From contig OY720345.1 in the NCBI GenBank assembly GCA_963082975.1, positions 34,294,611-34,358,610 of the forward strand: DNA of 64,000 nt, given 5' to 3'. The notes below the pieces were generated by a model, which had not been told where the DNA came from, ran no database searches, and was given only the letters and a program-made list of their open reading frames with translations. This DNA comes from Labia minor. Its lineage: Eukaryota; Arthropoda; Insecta; Dermaptera; Spongiphoridae. Shown piece by piece: positions 45,324 to 56,329 of this stretch; within the stretch, counting starts at the first letter, position 1; each line of letters begins with the position of its first letter. The translations under genes and the position numbers were made by a program.

Positions 45324-45989
45324 AATAAGTTGACCTGTGGCCAGGTCCGAACCGACCGACGGTTTGAAATAAATTAATTTCGAGCTACAGAAACAATTTC
45401 AAATAATTTTCATATATCTATTAATGTAATAAAAAACAGACATGGATACATAAATAATAAATATAAACATTTTTAATTTTATTTTATTTATAATATATAT
45501 GCAAGACCAGGCTGTGACGTCATGAATGGCTGGATGACGTCATATAATTTTAAATCAAGAAAAAACTAATAAATATGATTTTTCTCGAGGATAAAACCAA
45601 TACAAAGTGCATGATTCGTGGTGATATATAAAAAAATCTCCTTTGGTGTGAAAATAACCCTTTCCTTCCTATCGTCGATCGCTAATACTACCACTTCCGG
45701 TTTCCGGAATTGCACCAAAAGTTGATCAATTCATCCCACTGATGCATTAAGTAAATATACCAAATTTCATCAAAATCGGTTGAGCCGTTCAGGCTGTACA
45801 CATCTATACGGACGGACAGACGGACGGACAGACGGACGGACAGACGGACGGACAGACGGACGGACAGACATCATGCTAAAAATACTTTTTTCTGTTTAGA
45901 AAATGCATGATTCGTGGAGATATGTAAAAATCTCCACATGTGAAATTTGGTGTGAAAACAATACCTCCCTTACTATCATCGGTCGGTAA
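45324..45989 (-). mobile_element. P-family element, copy 7, nested in the pogo-like element
   Basis: Full-length minus copy with an expanded microsatellite at about 45805-45866. There, units of the 12-mer GGACGGACAGAC are repeated at least four times. Its uninterrupted tcatatatctattaatg serves as the empty site for Helitron E. Confidence 0.85.
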
Positions 45990-46214
45990 AAAGAAAGTAG
46001 GTTTACTGTAAAATTTTAATGATTTTATTTAGCTATATTAATCGTATAGTAAGTATTTTCTTTTTATATATTTATTTTTTTATGACACTATATTGTATTA
46101 TTTGTTAGCAATTTTTTGATGAATATTTCAAAAGTACTTTTTACGTTATTTTTGCATTTTCAAAATATTGCTGTTTCCTAAATCGTACCACTATGGAGTT
46201 TCCTAAATCGTACT

Positions 46215-46402
46215 GGTATCTACAAGATCACCAGATACGCCCAGTATCCGTAAATGAAAAGACTGTTTTTGTACATTATGCAAAGAATTTGGGCTTGAGA
46301 GTATGATTCAATGTATAAAATGTAAAAGATGGGTGCACGAGGCTTGTGGTGGTGTCTTGGCTGTTGATAAAATTTACTGTTATCCTAAATGTCCTAATTA
46401 AA
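46215..46402 (+). pseudogene. PHD-finger tail of a pogo/Tigger-like transposase, frameshifted
   Basis: The frame ending at 46402 reads FCTLCKEFGLESMIQCIKCK, then RWVHEACGG and KIYCYPKCPN before a stop. The spacing Cx2C-x12-Cx2C-x4-H-x2-C, then C-x3-C, is a C4HC3 PHD finger, found at the C terminus of some pogo-superfamily transposases. Upstream, VNEKTVF lies in another frame, so one base is gained or lost at the T run (about 46268). The DDE core is missing. Confidence 0.6.
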
Positions 46403-46761
46403 TTAAATTGAATATATAGTTACTGTGCAAATAATTAATATTGAATAAATAAATTATCTACAGAATACATTGAGACCTGCTTATTATTTACCTATTTTAT
46501 TTTATTACTAAAAAAATAGGTACGATTTTGGAGATACCCCAGTACGATTTATGATACCGGTTGCCAAAATCGTATCTTTTGACGTATTTCAAGAACAAGT
46601 GAAAATATTATTAATATATCATTATAAATAAAATTATTGTCCAAGATTGCAAACATAGGATGTAACTCTAGAATTTGTTCTAAATATTTGTTTAAATAAG
46701 TAAATGAAATTTGCTTGAAGATAAACTTTCCTTAAGGGTTACGATTATAGCAACTCTCCCC

Positions 46762-46923
46762 TACACTGAACCCCGTCGTGGACGGGGCCTTTTCACTAGA
46801 TTTTAAATAAGAACTCATACTGATTGAATTAAAATGAAATAAAACATTTTGCATACAGACTTTCAACCAAATACTATGTATTTATTTCGGGGGTACAAGG
46901 GGGGAGAGCCCCATGTCAAGCTA
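46762..46923 (+). mobile_element. Helitron 3' end remnants
   Basis: 46770-46799 has a hairpin CCCCGTCGTGGACGGGG, then CCTTTTCACTAG, a possible Helitron end. 46807-46922 matches the 3' 130 bp of Helitrons E and F (catacagactttcaaccaaa, tactatgtat) and ends gggggagagccccatgtcaa followed by gctag and a host T. Confidence 0.55.
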
Positions 46924-47539
46924 GTTTTATAAGAATAGGATTGGAAAAAAGTTATTTTATAACAAGAAATCGTTTGGAAAGAATTGATAATTAACATAAA
47001 AAAAACTCTGCGCGACACATTGTAATTTTTCAAACAGGTGAAAATTCATTTTCAAACAATTTAAATTCTTATCAAAAGTGAACAGAAAAAAATTATCTAT
47101 ATAGTATATTTTTTTTTAATTTAGAATGAAAATTCTGACCACTTTTAAAACCTACATTTTGAATTGTTCCAGCACTAAGGATAAATTAAATATCATTAAC
47201 ATAATTTCATATTCTTATGTTGAAATATATATATATATACGTGTATATTTAGATATCAAATGAAATAAATACATCCAAACACAAAACCGACAGTCCTTTT
47301 GTTACATTACCTCTATTTTGTTTCTATTTAAACATTGTATGAAACTAAGAATAATTTTATAAGAAAATGTATATAATTAAATACATTGGATAAATGCGCT
47401 TATGCTATGTGTGTTTGAGAGGTAGAGAGAGAGAGAAAGTGGGGAGAGGAGTGTAATTGTTCAGTTTGAATGTTGCATTTTGTATTACTTTAAAGTGAGT
47501 AATTGCTTTTAAAGAGAAGCCAACTGGAGATCTGCACAG
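46924..47539. other. End of the giant intron
   Basis: A+T-rich. It has a short (GA)n run at about 47425-47445 and a non-classical, weak pyrimidine tract before the AG at 47538-47539. No other element was recognised. Confidence 0.5.
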
Positions 47540-47767
47540 GCTTCAGCGACCCGTATTGCCTGGTGGGGGTGATCTCCTCGAGCGGCTCAAGCAGCGGCAC
47601 CTCGACAGGGTTGGTCGTCACCTCCGCTGCCCAAGATCCCGTCACCAGCCCTGGAATCCCCCTAAGTCGTCAGGGGAGCAGCGAAATGGCAACCGGCACC
47701 GAAATGGCAACTTCCGGGGGAAGTCCGATCATCTCCTCGCCGGTGAACGTGATGGCCTCCACGATTG
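47540..47767 (+). CDS. BAIAP3: Munc13-4/BAIAP3-family protein, exon C (C2 loop 1 and insert)
   Basis: The exon begins after the acceptor tctgcacag and completes the glycine codon split at 5309, restoring DANG then FSDPYCLVGV. DANGFSDPYC with a hydrophobic tail is the canonical C2 loop-1 motif, and its second aspartate is a calcium ligand. A Ser/Gly/Thr-rich stretch of about 65 residues follows (ISSSGSSSGTSTG, later IPLSRQGSSEMATG), apparently a flexible insert inside the C2 fold. The frame stays open to 47937, but G+C falls sharply after about 47770. Possible donors are gtgaac at 47743 and gtgatc at 47768; neither is strong, so the end given is a guess. The polypyrimidine tract at the acceptor is weak. 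The rest of the C2 domain, the MUN domain and the second C2 domain are not visible and must lie to the right. Confidence 0.8.
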
Positions 47768-48246
47768 GTGATCTTGAGCTTGAGACCCTTTTCAGACCCA
47801 TAACGTCTTGTTTGACATCGTTGTTTGGTGGATTAGTGTCTGTAGCGTCTAGTGTAGCCCATCCCCATTCTCTTCTTCAATCCCACGTCTATCTATGTCG
47901 TCTTCTGAAATATAAACTCGTTTTATGTATTTTATAAATCAACCCTCTACTCTTCTTTCATTTAATTCTTTTTGATCCAACCCTTTGTATGAATATGATA
48001 ATATCTTCATTTGAATAATAAATATTAAGAGTTATATATTTTCATTTACAAAATGAATTAAATATTATTTAATAAAACCTAATCTTATTCATTATTTTGT
48101 ATACAAAATAAATTTTGTATTAATTAATTTATTTCTTTTTGTTTTCGTTTCTAATGTAATTTAACTCGAATACATATTTAATGAATAAATAAATAATTCT
48201 AATATTTTTAAATAAAATAAAAAAAATATTACTAAATATATATATA

Positions 48247-48525
48247 GGGTTGCCAACTGCTCTTTTTTGGGATGGCTAAACTTTTTAAAATTTTGATTTT
48301 TTTTCAATATCGTTCTAAAAAAAAAAGGTAAAATGATTTAATGGCCAAACTTTTGAACATTTTCGATTTTTTTTTCAATATGGTTTTAAAAAAAAAGGTA
48401 AATGTTGCCAACTGGCCTTTTTGGAAAGGACAGCCCTTTTTTAAATACTCTCGACTGTCCTAATTGGAAGTGTACCTAATTTTTTAAGGATGTCCTTTTT
48501 TGGAACTTTATAGATTTGGCAACCC
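48247..48525. mobile_element. 279-bp MITE with GGGTTGCCAA ends
   Basis: GGGTTGCCAACTG at 48247 and, complemented, GGGTTGCCAAATC at 48525 are flanked by TA. Internal direct repeats (gccaaacttt-aa-attt, ttttaaaaaaaaaggtaaa) occur twice. No coding capacity. Confidence 0.65.
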
Positions 48526-50225
48526 TATAAAACTAGCATTATATACTATATATATATTTATATAAGTTTAATTTCTCCATATTTAAAAATCTTACCATTT
48601 CATTTCCTAATTCTTATTTTTATTGTATTTTTTATTCATTACTCTCTATAAATTGGTAAACATCCAATTAAAAAGTTCATGAAGAAATTATTAAAAAAAA
48701 AATTCCAAATGAGAATCTTCCATCCTTTCAATTTCAATTATGTTCCTCTCTTGTCCCATTTAATTTGATTGCAATGGATCAAAGGTGGTAATTAACAATC
48801 TACTCTTTTCTTAAAATACTTATTATGGTCTAATTTCAACTCCAAACCATAGCAATTTCAATATCACTAAAGCACAAGTAACAAAACATTCATCTTTAAT
48901 AATAAATTTCTTAATAATAGCTTTTATAACAATATGAATAATTAAAATATTATTTTAAACTACCAAAAACTATTTTCATGATTCTTTGATATCTATTGAG
49001 CTTAGAAATATTTTTTTTATTTAATTATAATATGAAATAATATATTTTATTAAAAATCATTAATATTAGATAATTAAAGTGACTTTCATTAGATAGAAGA
49101 AGTGGAGTTTAGAAACTTTGATCCTTCCCGCTTTCTCTTTTAAAATAATTTTCATATATTTTAATGATAAAATATTTTTTTAATTTTTATTATATAAGAC
49201 CCACCTATGAATCTAATGAGCATGAAATTACTTTGATTATTATTTCCATTCCAATAGAAACAAATGAAGATATTATAGCAATATATTATTATATCTCGAA
49301 TGCTCTTGATTCCTTCTTATCATTTAGTGAGTGTTCTGCACCTCATTTTCGAAAACTATCATTCCACTCCTTTTTGCACTTTTTGTCTTAATTTAATGTG
49401 TTGAAAATAATTTTTAGCTACAGATCGTAATCTTTATTGGATTATCCATTCCTCCCCTCCCCCCATACCCTCATTGGCTTTTGTACAAAACCAATTTGCT
49501 GAACCGATGTAAAACAGAAAAAAATCTGTCAAAATGTTTGAATCCAGCATTCTATCCCTTGATCGTATAAATTATATTTGTCATCTGATCTTATCTACAG
49601 CTGTATCCTATTCAGTCCTTTTTTATAATAATATTAATTGATTTATTCAACGGAAGAAAAAATGACTAGGTGTTGTGAGAAATTGAGTTTTTGGCAGACT
49701 TCTTAAATGTCTATTTTTCATTTATTGAATTGAATCCATATTAATTGATAAAATTAATTAATTTCTATTCTATTCAACTTGACATGTTTTAATAAAACAA
49801 TATTGTACGGTATTTAATCGTATTATGACAATCAATGAATAGCTTTGGTTCCCAATGAACGTATTTAAAGACAATATTCACATTAAAACCTCCAATCAAT
49901 TTATAGAATTAGATTTAAATTAAATTAACTACTCTTTAGATTTAGTTTTTTTTTATTTAATATATTAATAATAACCAAAATGATAAAATTTCAAATGAAT
50001 CAATTTTAAATAAAATAATAACAAATGTTAATTTTTTAAATCACAAAAACAATTATATTTTAAAAAAATAAAAGATTAAATAAATCCCTAATTGATTCTT
50101 TAAACATTTATAAGATTTATATTAGTTTTGTAATTTTTGATTCTAAATCAATTTTCAGTCAGTCTTCATAATTAATATTTTTATTACTATATAATTTATT
50201 CAATAATAATAGTAATAATAATAAT
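48526..50225. other. A+T-rich presumed intron
   Basis: No exon with C2 or MUN similarity was found. A 75-codon frame at 49164-49391 has no recognised similarity and A+T-driven codon use. Confidence 0.4.
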
Positions 50226-50227
50226 AG

Positions 50228-50350
50228 TCTCTTCAGTGATTTAGTGGTTAGCACGACAGTCTACCACATTAAGACTGTTCGGGCCTAGAGATTTAATAAT
50301 TTCTCTTTAAAACCTCCGGGTGATCCTCAGAGTCTAAGTGCATATAATAA
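50228..50350 (+). repeat. tRNA-derived SINE, family 1, copy 2
   Basis: ttagtggttagcacgacagt, then ttcgggcctagag, atttctctttaaaa, gtgatcctcag and an (ATA)n tail, in the same order as 5780-5930. Confidence 0.65.
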
Positions 50351-50589
50351 TAATAATTATTATTATTATAACAATAATAATAATAATATCATTAAAATTA
50401 CATTTTAGTTTTGCATTTAAATACTTAGATATAAATATTTAGCTGTACTTGTAAAGGAATATGTTATTTTTGATTAGTAGAATTGAGTTGATATTAACGT
50501 ATTTAATTTTATTCGCCGTTATTTAGTACATTCATTTAGTTTGTTAACTGCATTTTGAAAATTTATTTTGTATTCTTGGTTAATAATAT

Positions 50590-50960
50590 ATTCTAGAGCC
50601 GTGGCATCGGGATATGTCGCATTTAAAGCATTCTCATCATAATTGATAGTCTTTTGTTTAATAAAACACTAGAACACTATTCTGTGGCACTCCAGCTTTT
50701 ATCTTCTTCAGATCTGATTGTTCATTATAATGACGGACTGTAAAAAATCTATCATCGTTATTTTCATAAATTTTTTCATGATTGAAGGTTATGTGTAGTT
50801 TAAAAAGACCATAATACGAAATTTTATTAAATACTTTTGCAACATCAATAAGTGCTGTAAATCAGACTTTTCTTTCTTCAAGAATTATATTAATTAAATT
50901 TTATATAATTAATCTATCGACCAATTTGAATTTCGAGAAGAAAAAGGGATGTGAAGATTT
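50590..50960 (-). pseudogene. Jockey-type LINE reverse-transcriptase fragment
   Basis: The minus-strand frame reads ALIDVAKVFNKISYYGLFK, then TVRHYNEQSDLKKIKAGVPQ and NSVLV. This matches the jockey-clade RT core: ALIDVAKAFD (first catalytic aspartate region, here FN), then the AGVPQGSVLGP block, here with GS changed to NS. The following FADDT box is not intact, and several frame breaks follow. It is a dead, truncated copy, distinct from the LINE family at 18060. Confidence 0.7.
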
Positions 50961-52323
50961 CAATTTCTTAATCTTAAAAATTGACATAAATATTTTATCA
51001 CTCAAAATACACCTATTTATAAAAAAAATATTATATTTATTTTCATTTTAGTGCAAATCAATTTTTTTTTAATTTAGTATATGTCCCAAATCTAAACGTT
51101 AGAGTGGAATTTTAAACCTTTAAATAATAAACTCATAATTAGAATTTTTCTCTATTAAAAAAAATGAATTATAAAAAATTAATTAGTCTTATTTAAAATA
51201 TATTTAACCTCTTAACTATTATTACAAATGAACAATAATTATTATACAAAATGAAAATACATAATAAAATATTTTTTAAAAATAAATTTTGTAAAATATG
51301 TAGATGCCATATATGTAGATAGTTAGTTAGTTCTCTTTTTGTTCATTTTTTTTTATTTTACATAAAATATGCTCTACTATTCTTTTTTTCTTCTATGATT
51401 CATCAGTATTGTTTGCCCCTGCAGGCCAATGATACTACCACATACAGAAATATTAAACATTACCATGAAAAATAGAACCTAGCCTCTTTTTTTTAATATT
51501 TTATCATCAAGTATTATATTAGAAGCGAGACAAAGAGAGCGATTGTTTTTGTTTTCTTTAAAATAATGTAAAAAAGCTTTTAAAAACAAAAAATAATCCT
51601 TCTTCTGGAAACATCGATTAGAACTGGCATATATTTTTTATACTTCAAATTTATTTTTTTCCCTTTCCATGTTTGTTAATTATTTTATGTCGATTTTCAT
51701 TTTGGCAGAATTAAGTTCAATGAAAGCTTTTCAAATTATCTAATGAATGTTTTATAGGTCTCTTCATTTTGTTTTTTTTAGAAAATACGTATTTAACTTA
51801 AATACATAGTTAACTCCATTATTATTATTCTTTTTAAAAGTTTAAACGATTTATTATGATTTGTTTGAGAAGTTTGAACATTGTATATGAAAAGTTAATC
51901 TTAATTTATAAAATGAAATTGTTTATTGAAATTAATATTCAAAATTTTATCAATTTAAAAAAAAAAATTGTAACCAAAATATAATTTATCGCGATAAAGA
52001 AGAATTTATTTTAATGAAAATTCACTCAATCAATCAATTCTTGGTGGAAAGTTCTAAAAGAAAAGGGAGGTTACCACCGTCTGCCTCTCCAGATCAGCTA
52101 ATAATATACTTTTTATTGTGAGATTTGGGTCTCGACGTTCCTGAGAGTTTATTTAGAAGGGAATTTTTTGGGATTTTTGGTCTTAGTCTGTGTGACCACA
52201 TAAGTCGATGTTAGGATTTTGGGTTGAATGAATTTTTGGACTATGTTCTGAAACTCCGAAGAATCCTTGGCACTAACACTAACACTGAAACAAGTGTGCT
52301 CCTGACGACAGCCCGAGGCAAAG

Positions 52324-52367
<44 letters not shown>

Positions 52368-53095
52368 TTTATATATTTATTTTATAAATTTTTGCTTCAG
52401 TAAATATTTAAGTCTGAATATTTATAATTTAATTGATATAACTTCAATTAAAAAATAGAAACACAAATTCTAAGAGTGAGTTCAAAAGGTATATATAAAT
52501 AACATTTTAACTGGACAATACCACCATATACCATCATCTTTAAAATGCAGTTTCTTTTGTTTGTGAACTCTCCGAAAAAATCTTTATTTTTACCTTACGT
52601 GGTTGTTGATCACTAAATAATCTCATCCAATTTGAATAGATTCCCTTGGCGACGGTTTCCTATTTCTGTAGCTTAAATGAGAATTCAATATCAAATTCAT
52701 ATAAAAGAGCAAAATCGCTTTTACGAATTTACATTTTAAACCAATTGATTAAATAAGCAAATATAAAATTTACACTATTTTTGAATTTAAGTATTATAAT
52801 ATAAATAAAATAAATAAATAAAGGGAATTCAAATTTATAAAAAATATGTATACTGGTTTTTTGTGTAATTATGAGAATTTATATATAGAATATATATAAT
52901 ATAAAGGCATAATATATTAATAAACATAATATTTATCTCAACTACAGTCTCATTTAAAATTAATATATTTTCTTATAATAATAGAAAAAAATTATACTCG
53001 ATAGTTTTTTAGATTAAAGATAATTTAATGACAATCTATATCAATCTAGATCAATTCAATAATTATTTATCTTATCAAACATCTAATGTACTTTT
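50961..53095. other. A+T-rich presumed intron
   Basis: 52060-52325 is less A+T-rich (ggttaccaccgtctgcctct, then cctgacgacagcccgaggca) and unrecognised. A (TA)n run lies at 52327-52363. No coding exon recognised. Confidence 0.4.
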
Positions 53096-53754
53096 AATAA
53101 GTTGACCTGTGGCCAGGTCCGAACCGACCGACGGTTTAAAATAAATTAATTTCCAGCTACAGAAACAATTTCAAATAATTTTAATATATCTATTAATGTA
53201 ATAAAAAACAGAAATGGATATAACATAAATATTTTTAATTTTATTTTATTTATAATATATAGCTGAAGTAGCCGGCGTTGCCGGCGTTACCCGACGATGT
53301 GACGTCATGAAGGGCTGGGTGACGTCATATAATTTTAAATTAAGAAAAACATAATGAAGATGATTTTTCCCGAGGATAAAATCAATACATTCGTGGTGAT
53401 ATGTAAAAAAATCTCCTTATGTGAAATTTGGTGCGAAAATAACCCTTCCCTTCTTATCGTCGATCGCTAATACTACCACTTCCGGTTTCCGGATTTACAC
53501 CAAAAGTTGATCAATTCATCCCACTGATGCATTAAGTAAATATACCAAATTTCATCAAAATCCGTTAAGCCGTTCAGGCTGTACACATCTATACGGACGG
53601 ACGGACAGACGGACGGACGGACAGACGGACAGACATCATGCTAAAAATACTTTTTTCTGTTAAGAAAATGCATGATTCGTGGAGATATGTAAAAATCTCC
53701 ACATGTGAAATTTGGTGTGAAAACAATACCTCCCTTACTATCGTCGGTCGGTAA
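53096..53754 (-). mobile_element. P-family element, copy 8 (tandem partner)
   Basis: Full-length minus copy. It carries the agctgaagtagccggcgttg variant at about 53262-53285, as copy 1 does. It is fused head to tail with the next copy, sharing only the AA of GGTAATAAG. Confidence 0.83.
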
Positions 53755-54402
53755 TAAGTTGACCTGTGGCCAGGTCCGAACCGACCGACGGTTTGAAATA
53801 AATTAATTTCCAGCTACAGAAACAATTTCAAATAATTTTAATATATCTATTAATGTAATAAAAAACAGATATGGATACATAAATAATAAATATAAACATT
53901 TTTAATTTTATTTTATTTATAATATATATGCAAGACCAGGCTGTGACGTCATGAATGGCTGGATGACGTCATATAATTTTAAATCAAGAAAAAACTAATA
54001 AATATGATTTTTCTCGAGGATAAAACCAATACAAAGTGCATGATTCGTGGTGATATATAAAAAAATCTCCTTTGGTGTGAAAATAACCCTTTCCTTCCTA
54101 TCGTCGATCGCTAATACTACCACTTCCGGTTCACGGATTTGCACCAAAAGTTGATCAATTCATCCCACTGATGCATTAAGTAAATATACCAAATTTTATC
54201 AAAATCGGTTCAGCCGTTCAGGCTGTACACATCTATACGGACGGACAGACGGACGGACAGACGGACAGACGGACGGACAGACATCATGCTAAAAATACTT
54301 TTTTCTGTTTAGAAAATGCATGATTCGTGGAGATATGTAAAAATCTCCACATGTGAAATTTGGGGTGAAAACAATACCTCCCTTACTATCGTCGGTCGGT
54401 AA
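53753..54402 (-). mobile_element. P-family element, copy 9 (tandem partner)
   Basis: Full-length minus copy of the common type (caagaccaggctgtgacgtc). The junction with copy 8 fixes the terminal bases of the family. Confidence 0.83.
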
Positions 54403-55869
54403 AAAGACAAATTTTGTTTATTTTTAAAAGGAATAAATGCACTATTAATTGTATCTATTTTCTTTTAATATTCATGATTAAAATTAACGTTTTCATTAGA
54501 ATTCATAAAAAATTATCTTTTGAGTTAAGAAAAAGAGTCTCAATACAAAGGGATGCTCCCCTCCACTTCCCACTTGCACAGTTTCCTAAATGTTTTAAAC
54601 ATTTTTGCTTACATATACTTTCTAACTGCTCACTCAGTAAAAAGAAATTAGATGGAACATAGATTTTAATAATTCAATTATACTAATTAAAGAATACGTT
54701 TATATTTCTATAATACATTAAAACAATATTTTCTAAGTGATATTAAACCATTTGATAGAAATGAGATTTAATTTCTTTCATGTGAAACAGCGTCTATAAT
54801 ACTAAAATATAATAATATCTATTTCCAACTAATTCCATATAATTTATGTTCAATTATTCCGTTAACAAAGGGAATAATAAATTGAATAAAATCTATATAT
54901 TAAAAACAAATGAACAAAATAATTAAATATCATATATTAATTTTAATAACGATTATTTTGATTAATTATTTATATGCTTTGGAATGATTTTATCAAGATT
55001 AAAAATGAGAATTGTCATTTATTGTATTTATTTTGGATTTGATGATATTATAAATAATCAATAAATTTTTATGAAACATTTATTAGTAAAGATATTATTC
55101 CATTCTATTTTAACATTTCATAACGAGTAAAATTGTAAATTATTATTTAATGCATTTTTTATGGAATAATAAAACTGATTTTTTTTTTTTTTATAATTAC
55201 ATTTAAGGTTTGGATTGTTCTAAATTTCTAAATAGTATCTTTTCAATGGGTAAATATTCTGTTTCATGAATAATAAATTAACTTTTTAAAATCTATAGTT
55301 AATAGATGAATAGAATGGAAAAGTGGCCTGAATAAATAACAAAGGAATTGTTACCCGAAGAGGGTTTTATTTGAGTTCATCTCTTATATGGATCCTGTCA
55401 AAAACAAACGATAGGCAACCATACTAACAGTTGATACGAGCATTTCTATTCATCTTCTCTTCACAATAATATTATAATCAATGTAGCATATTATATATAT
55501 GCATACAATGAAACTAAAAGAAGACTTCAAATAAATTCACTTTCACAAATGTGATCAAATAAATTAAATAATAAATAAAAAATAAAATAAAAAAAGTGTT
55601 CAATTAACGCTTAATTAAGTACCGTATGTTTTTGACATTATTTCGTTTATGATAATCTTTACTTGTTTGTTTTTCTAGCAGCTAATAAAGATATTCCTAG
55701 AAATTTAATGCTATGAATTAGTACAGTAACAATCCCACTAATATATGTAAATTTTATTATAAAAATGAATTAAAAATATAAAAACAAAATTATACGATAA
55801 TAGTTCCAAATTCTGACGTATATTAAAACTTGTACTTATTAATCAATTATAAAATTTTCCTTCTATTAA
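54403..55869. other. A+T-rich presumed intron
   Basis: An 82-codon frame at 54414-54662 looks A+T-driven and unrecognised. No element end seen. Confidence 0.4.
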
Positions 55870-56329
55870 CAGAGGTTCCCAAAGTGGTCTATATGGACCC
55901 CCAGGGGTCTACGACAGCGAATAAAAAATTTGGGGATCCATGAATTGAAAATGGAGGTCAAGCCTATTTACTATCTTATCTTATAATTCAATATGGTTCT
56001 AAAAAAAGGTAAATTGTTTTTCCAACATGGCTCTTAAAACATTTTTGATATTTCAATAAGGTCAGGGGTCGGGAAACTTTTTTAATCATTAGCCCAAAAT
56101 ATTTTTATGTAAGTTGATATTACCCCATTGTTTATAAAATAGCTAATTAAATTAATTAAATTTTTACTCACAAAAGTTTCAGTTTTACCTCATTTGGGGT
56201 AATTTACCCCGGTTCCCTGACCGCTGAATAAGGCTCTAAAAAAAGATACAAAAAATCAATTTAGGGGGTCTACCCAAAACCGAAATACAAGCAAGGGGTA
56301 TTCGACACAAAAAAGTTTGGCAACCTATG
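55870..56329. mobile_element. hAT-like MITE with a second hAT-like MITE inside
   Basis: The ends CAGAGGTTCCCAAAGTGG and, complemented, CATAGGTTGCCAAACTTT are of hAT type. The flanking 8-mers do not match convincingly. The nested element lies at 56063-56226. Confidence 0.6.
56063..56226. mobile_element. 164-bp hAT-like MITE, nested
   Basis: The ends CAGGGGTCGGGAAAC and, complemented, CAGCGGTCAGGGAACC are flanked by AATAAGGT (56055-56062) and AATAAGGC (56227-56234), a 7-of-8 match for the hAT target duplication. Inside are the paired ggggtaatttacccc bases. Confidence 0.7.

Larger units (their letters stand above)
45151..46761. mobile_element. pogo/Tigger-like DNA transposon with nested P element
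   Basis: The ends GGGGAGAGTTGGCTAATG and, complemented, GGGGAGAGTTGCTATAATC are inverted and flanked on both sides by TA (45149-45150 and 46762-46763). Without the nested P copy (45324-45989) it is about 945 bp. The interior holds a PHD-finger remnant (46215-46402). The PHD remnant and TA target suggest a pogo-like element, but no catalytic core remains. Confidence 0.65.
5310..47539 (+). other. Giant 42.2-kb intron of the Munc13-4/BAIAP3-family gene
   Basis: The donor gtaagc at 5310 and the acceptor ending at 47539 join two half-codons of the same glycine within one C2 motif. The start and end are therefore fixed by protein homology as well as by splice signals. The intron is 42,230 bp, against 62 bp for the preceding one. 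It is made almost entirely of transposable elements and A+T-rich spacer, with elements on both strands, many nested. I found no intact nested protein gene in it. Whether it carries enhancers or alternative promoters cannot be seen from sequence alone. Confidence 0.85.

Noticed and set aside
47556-47771. A second + frame of 71 codons inside exon C (MPGGGDLLERLK...)
   Set aside because: It overlaps exon C in another frame; the frame continuing FSDPYC from exon B is supported by splicing and homology.
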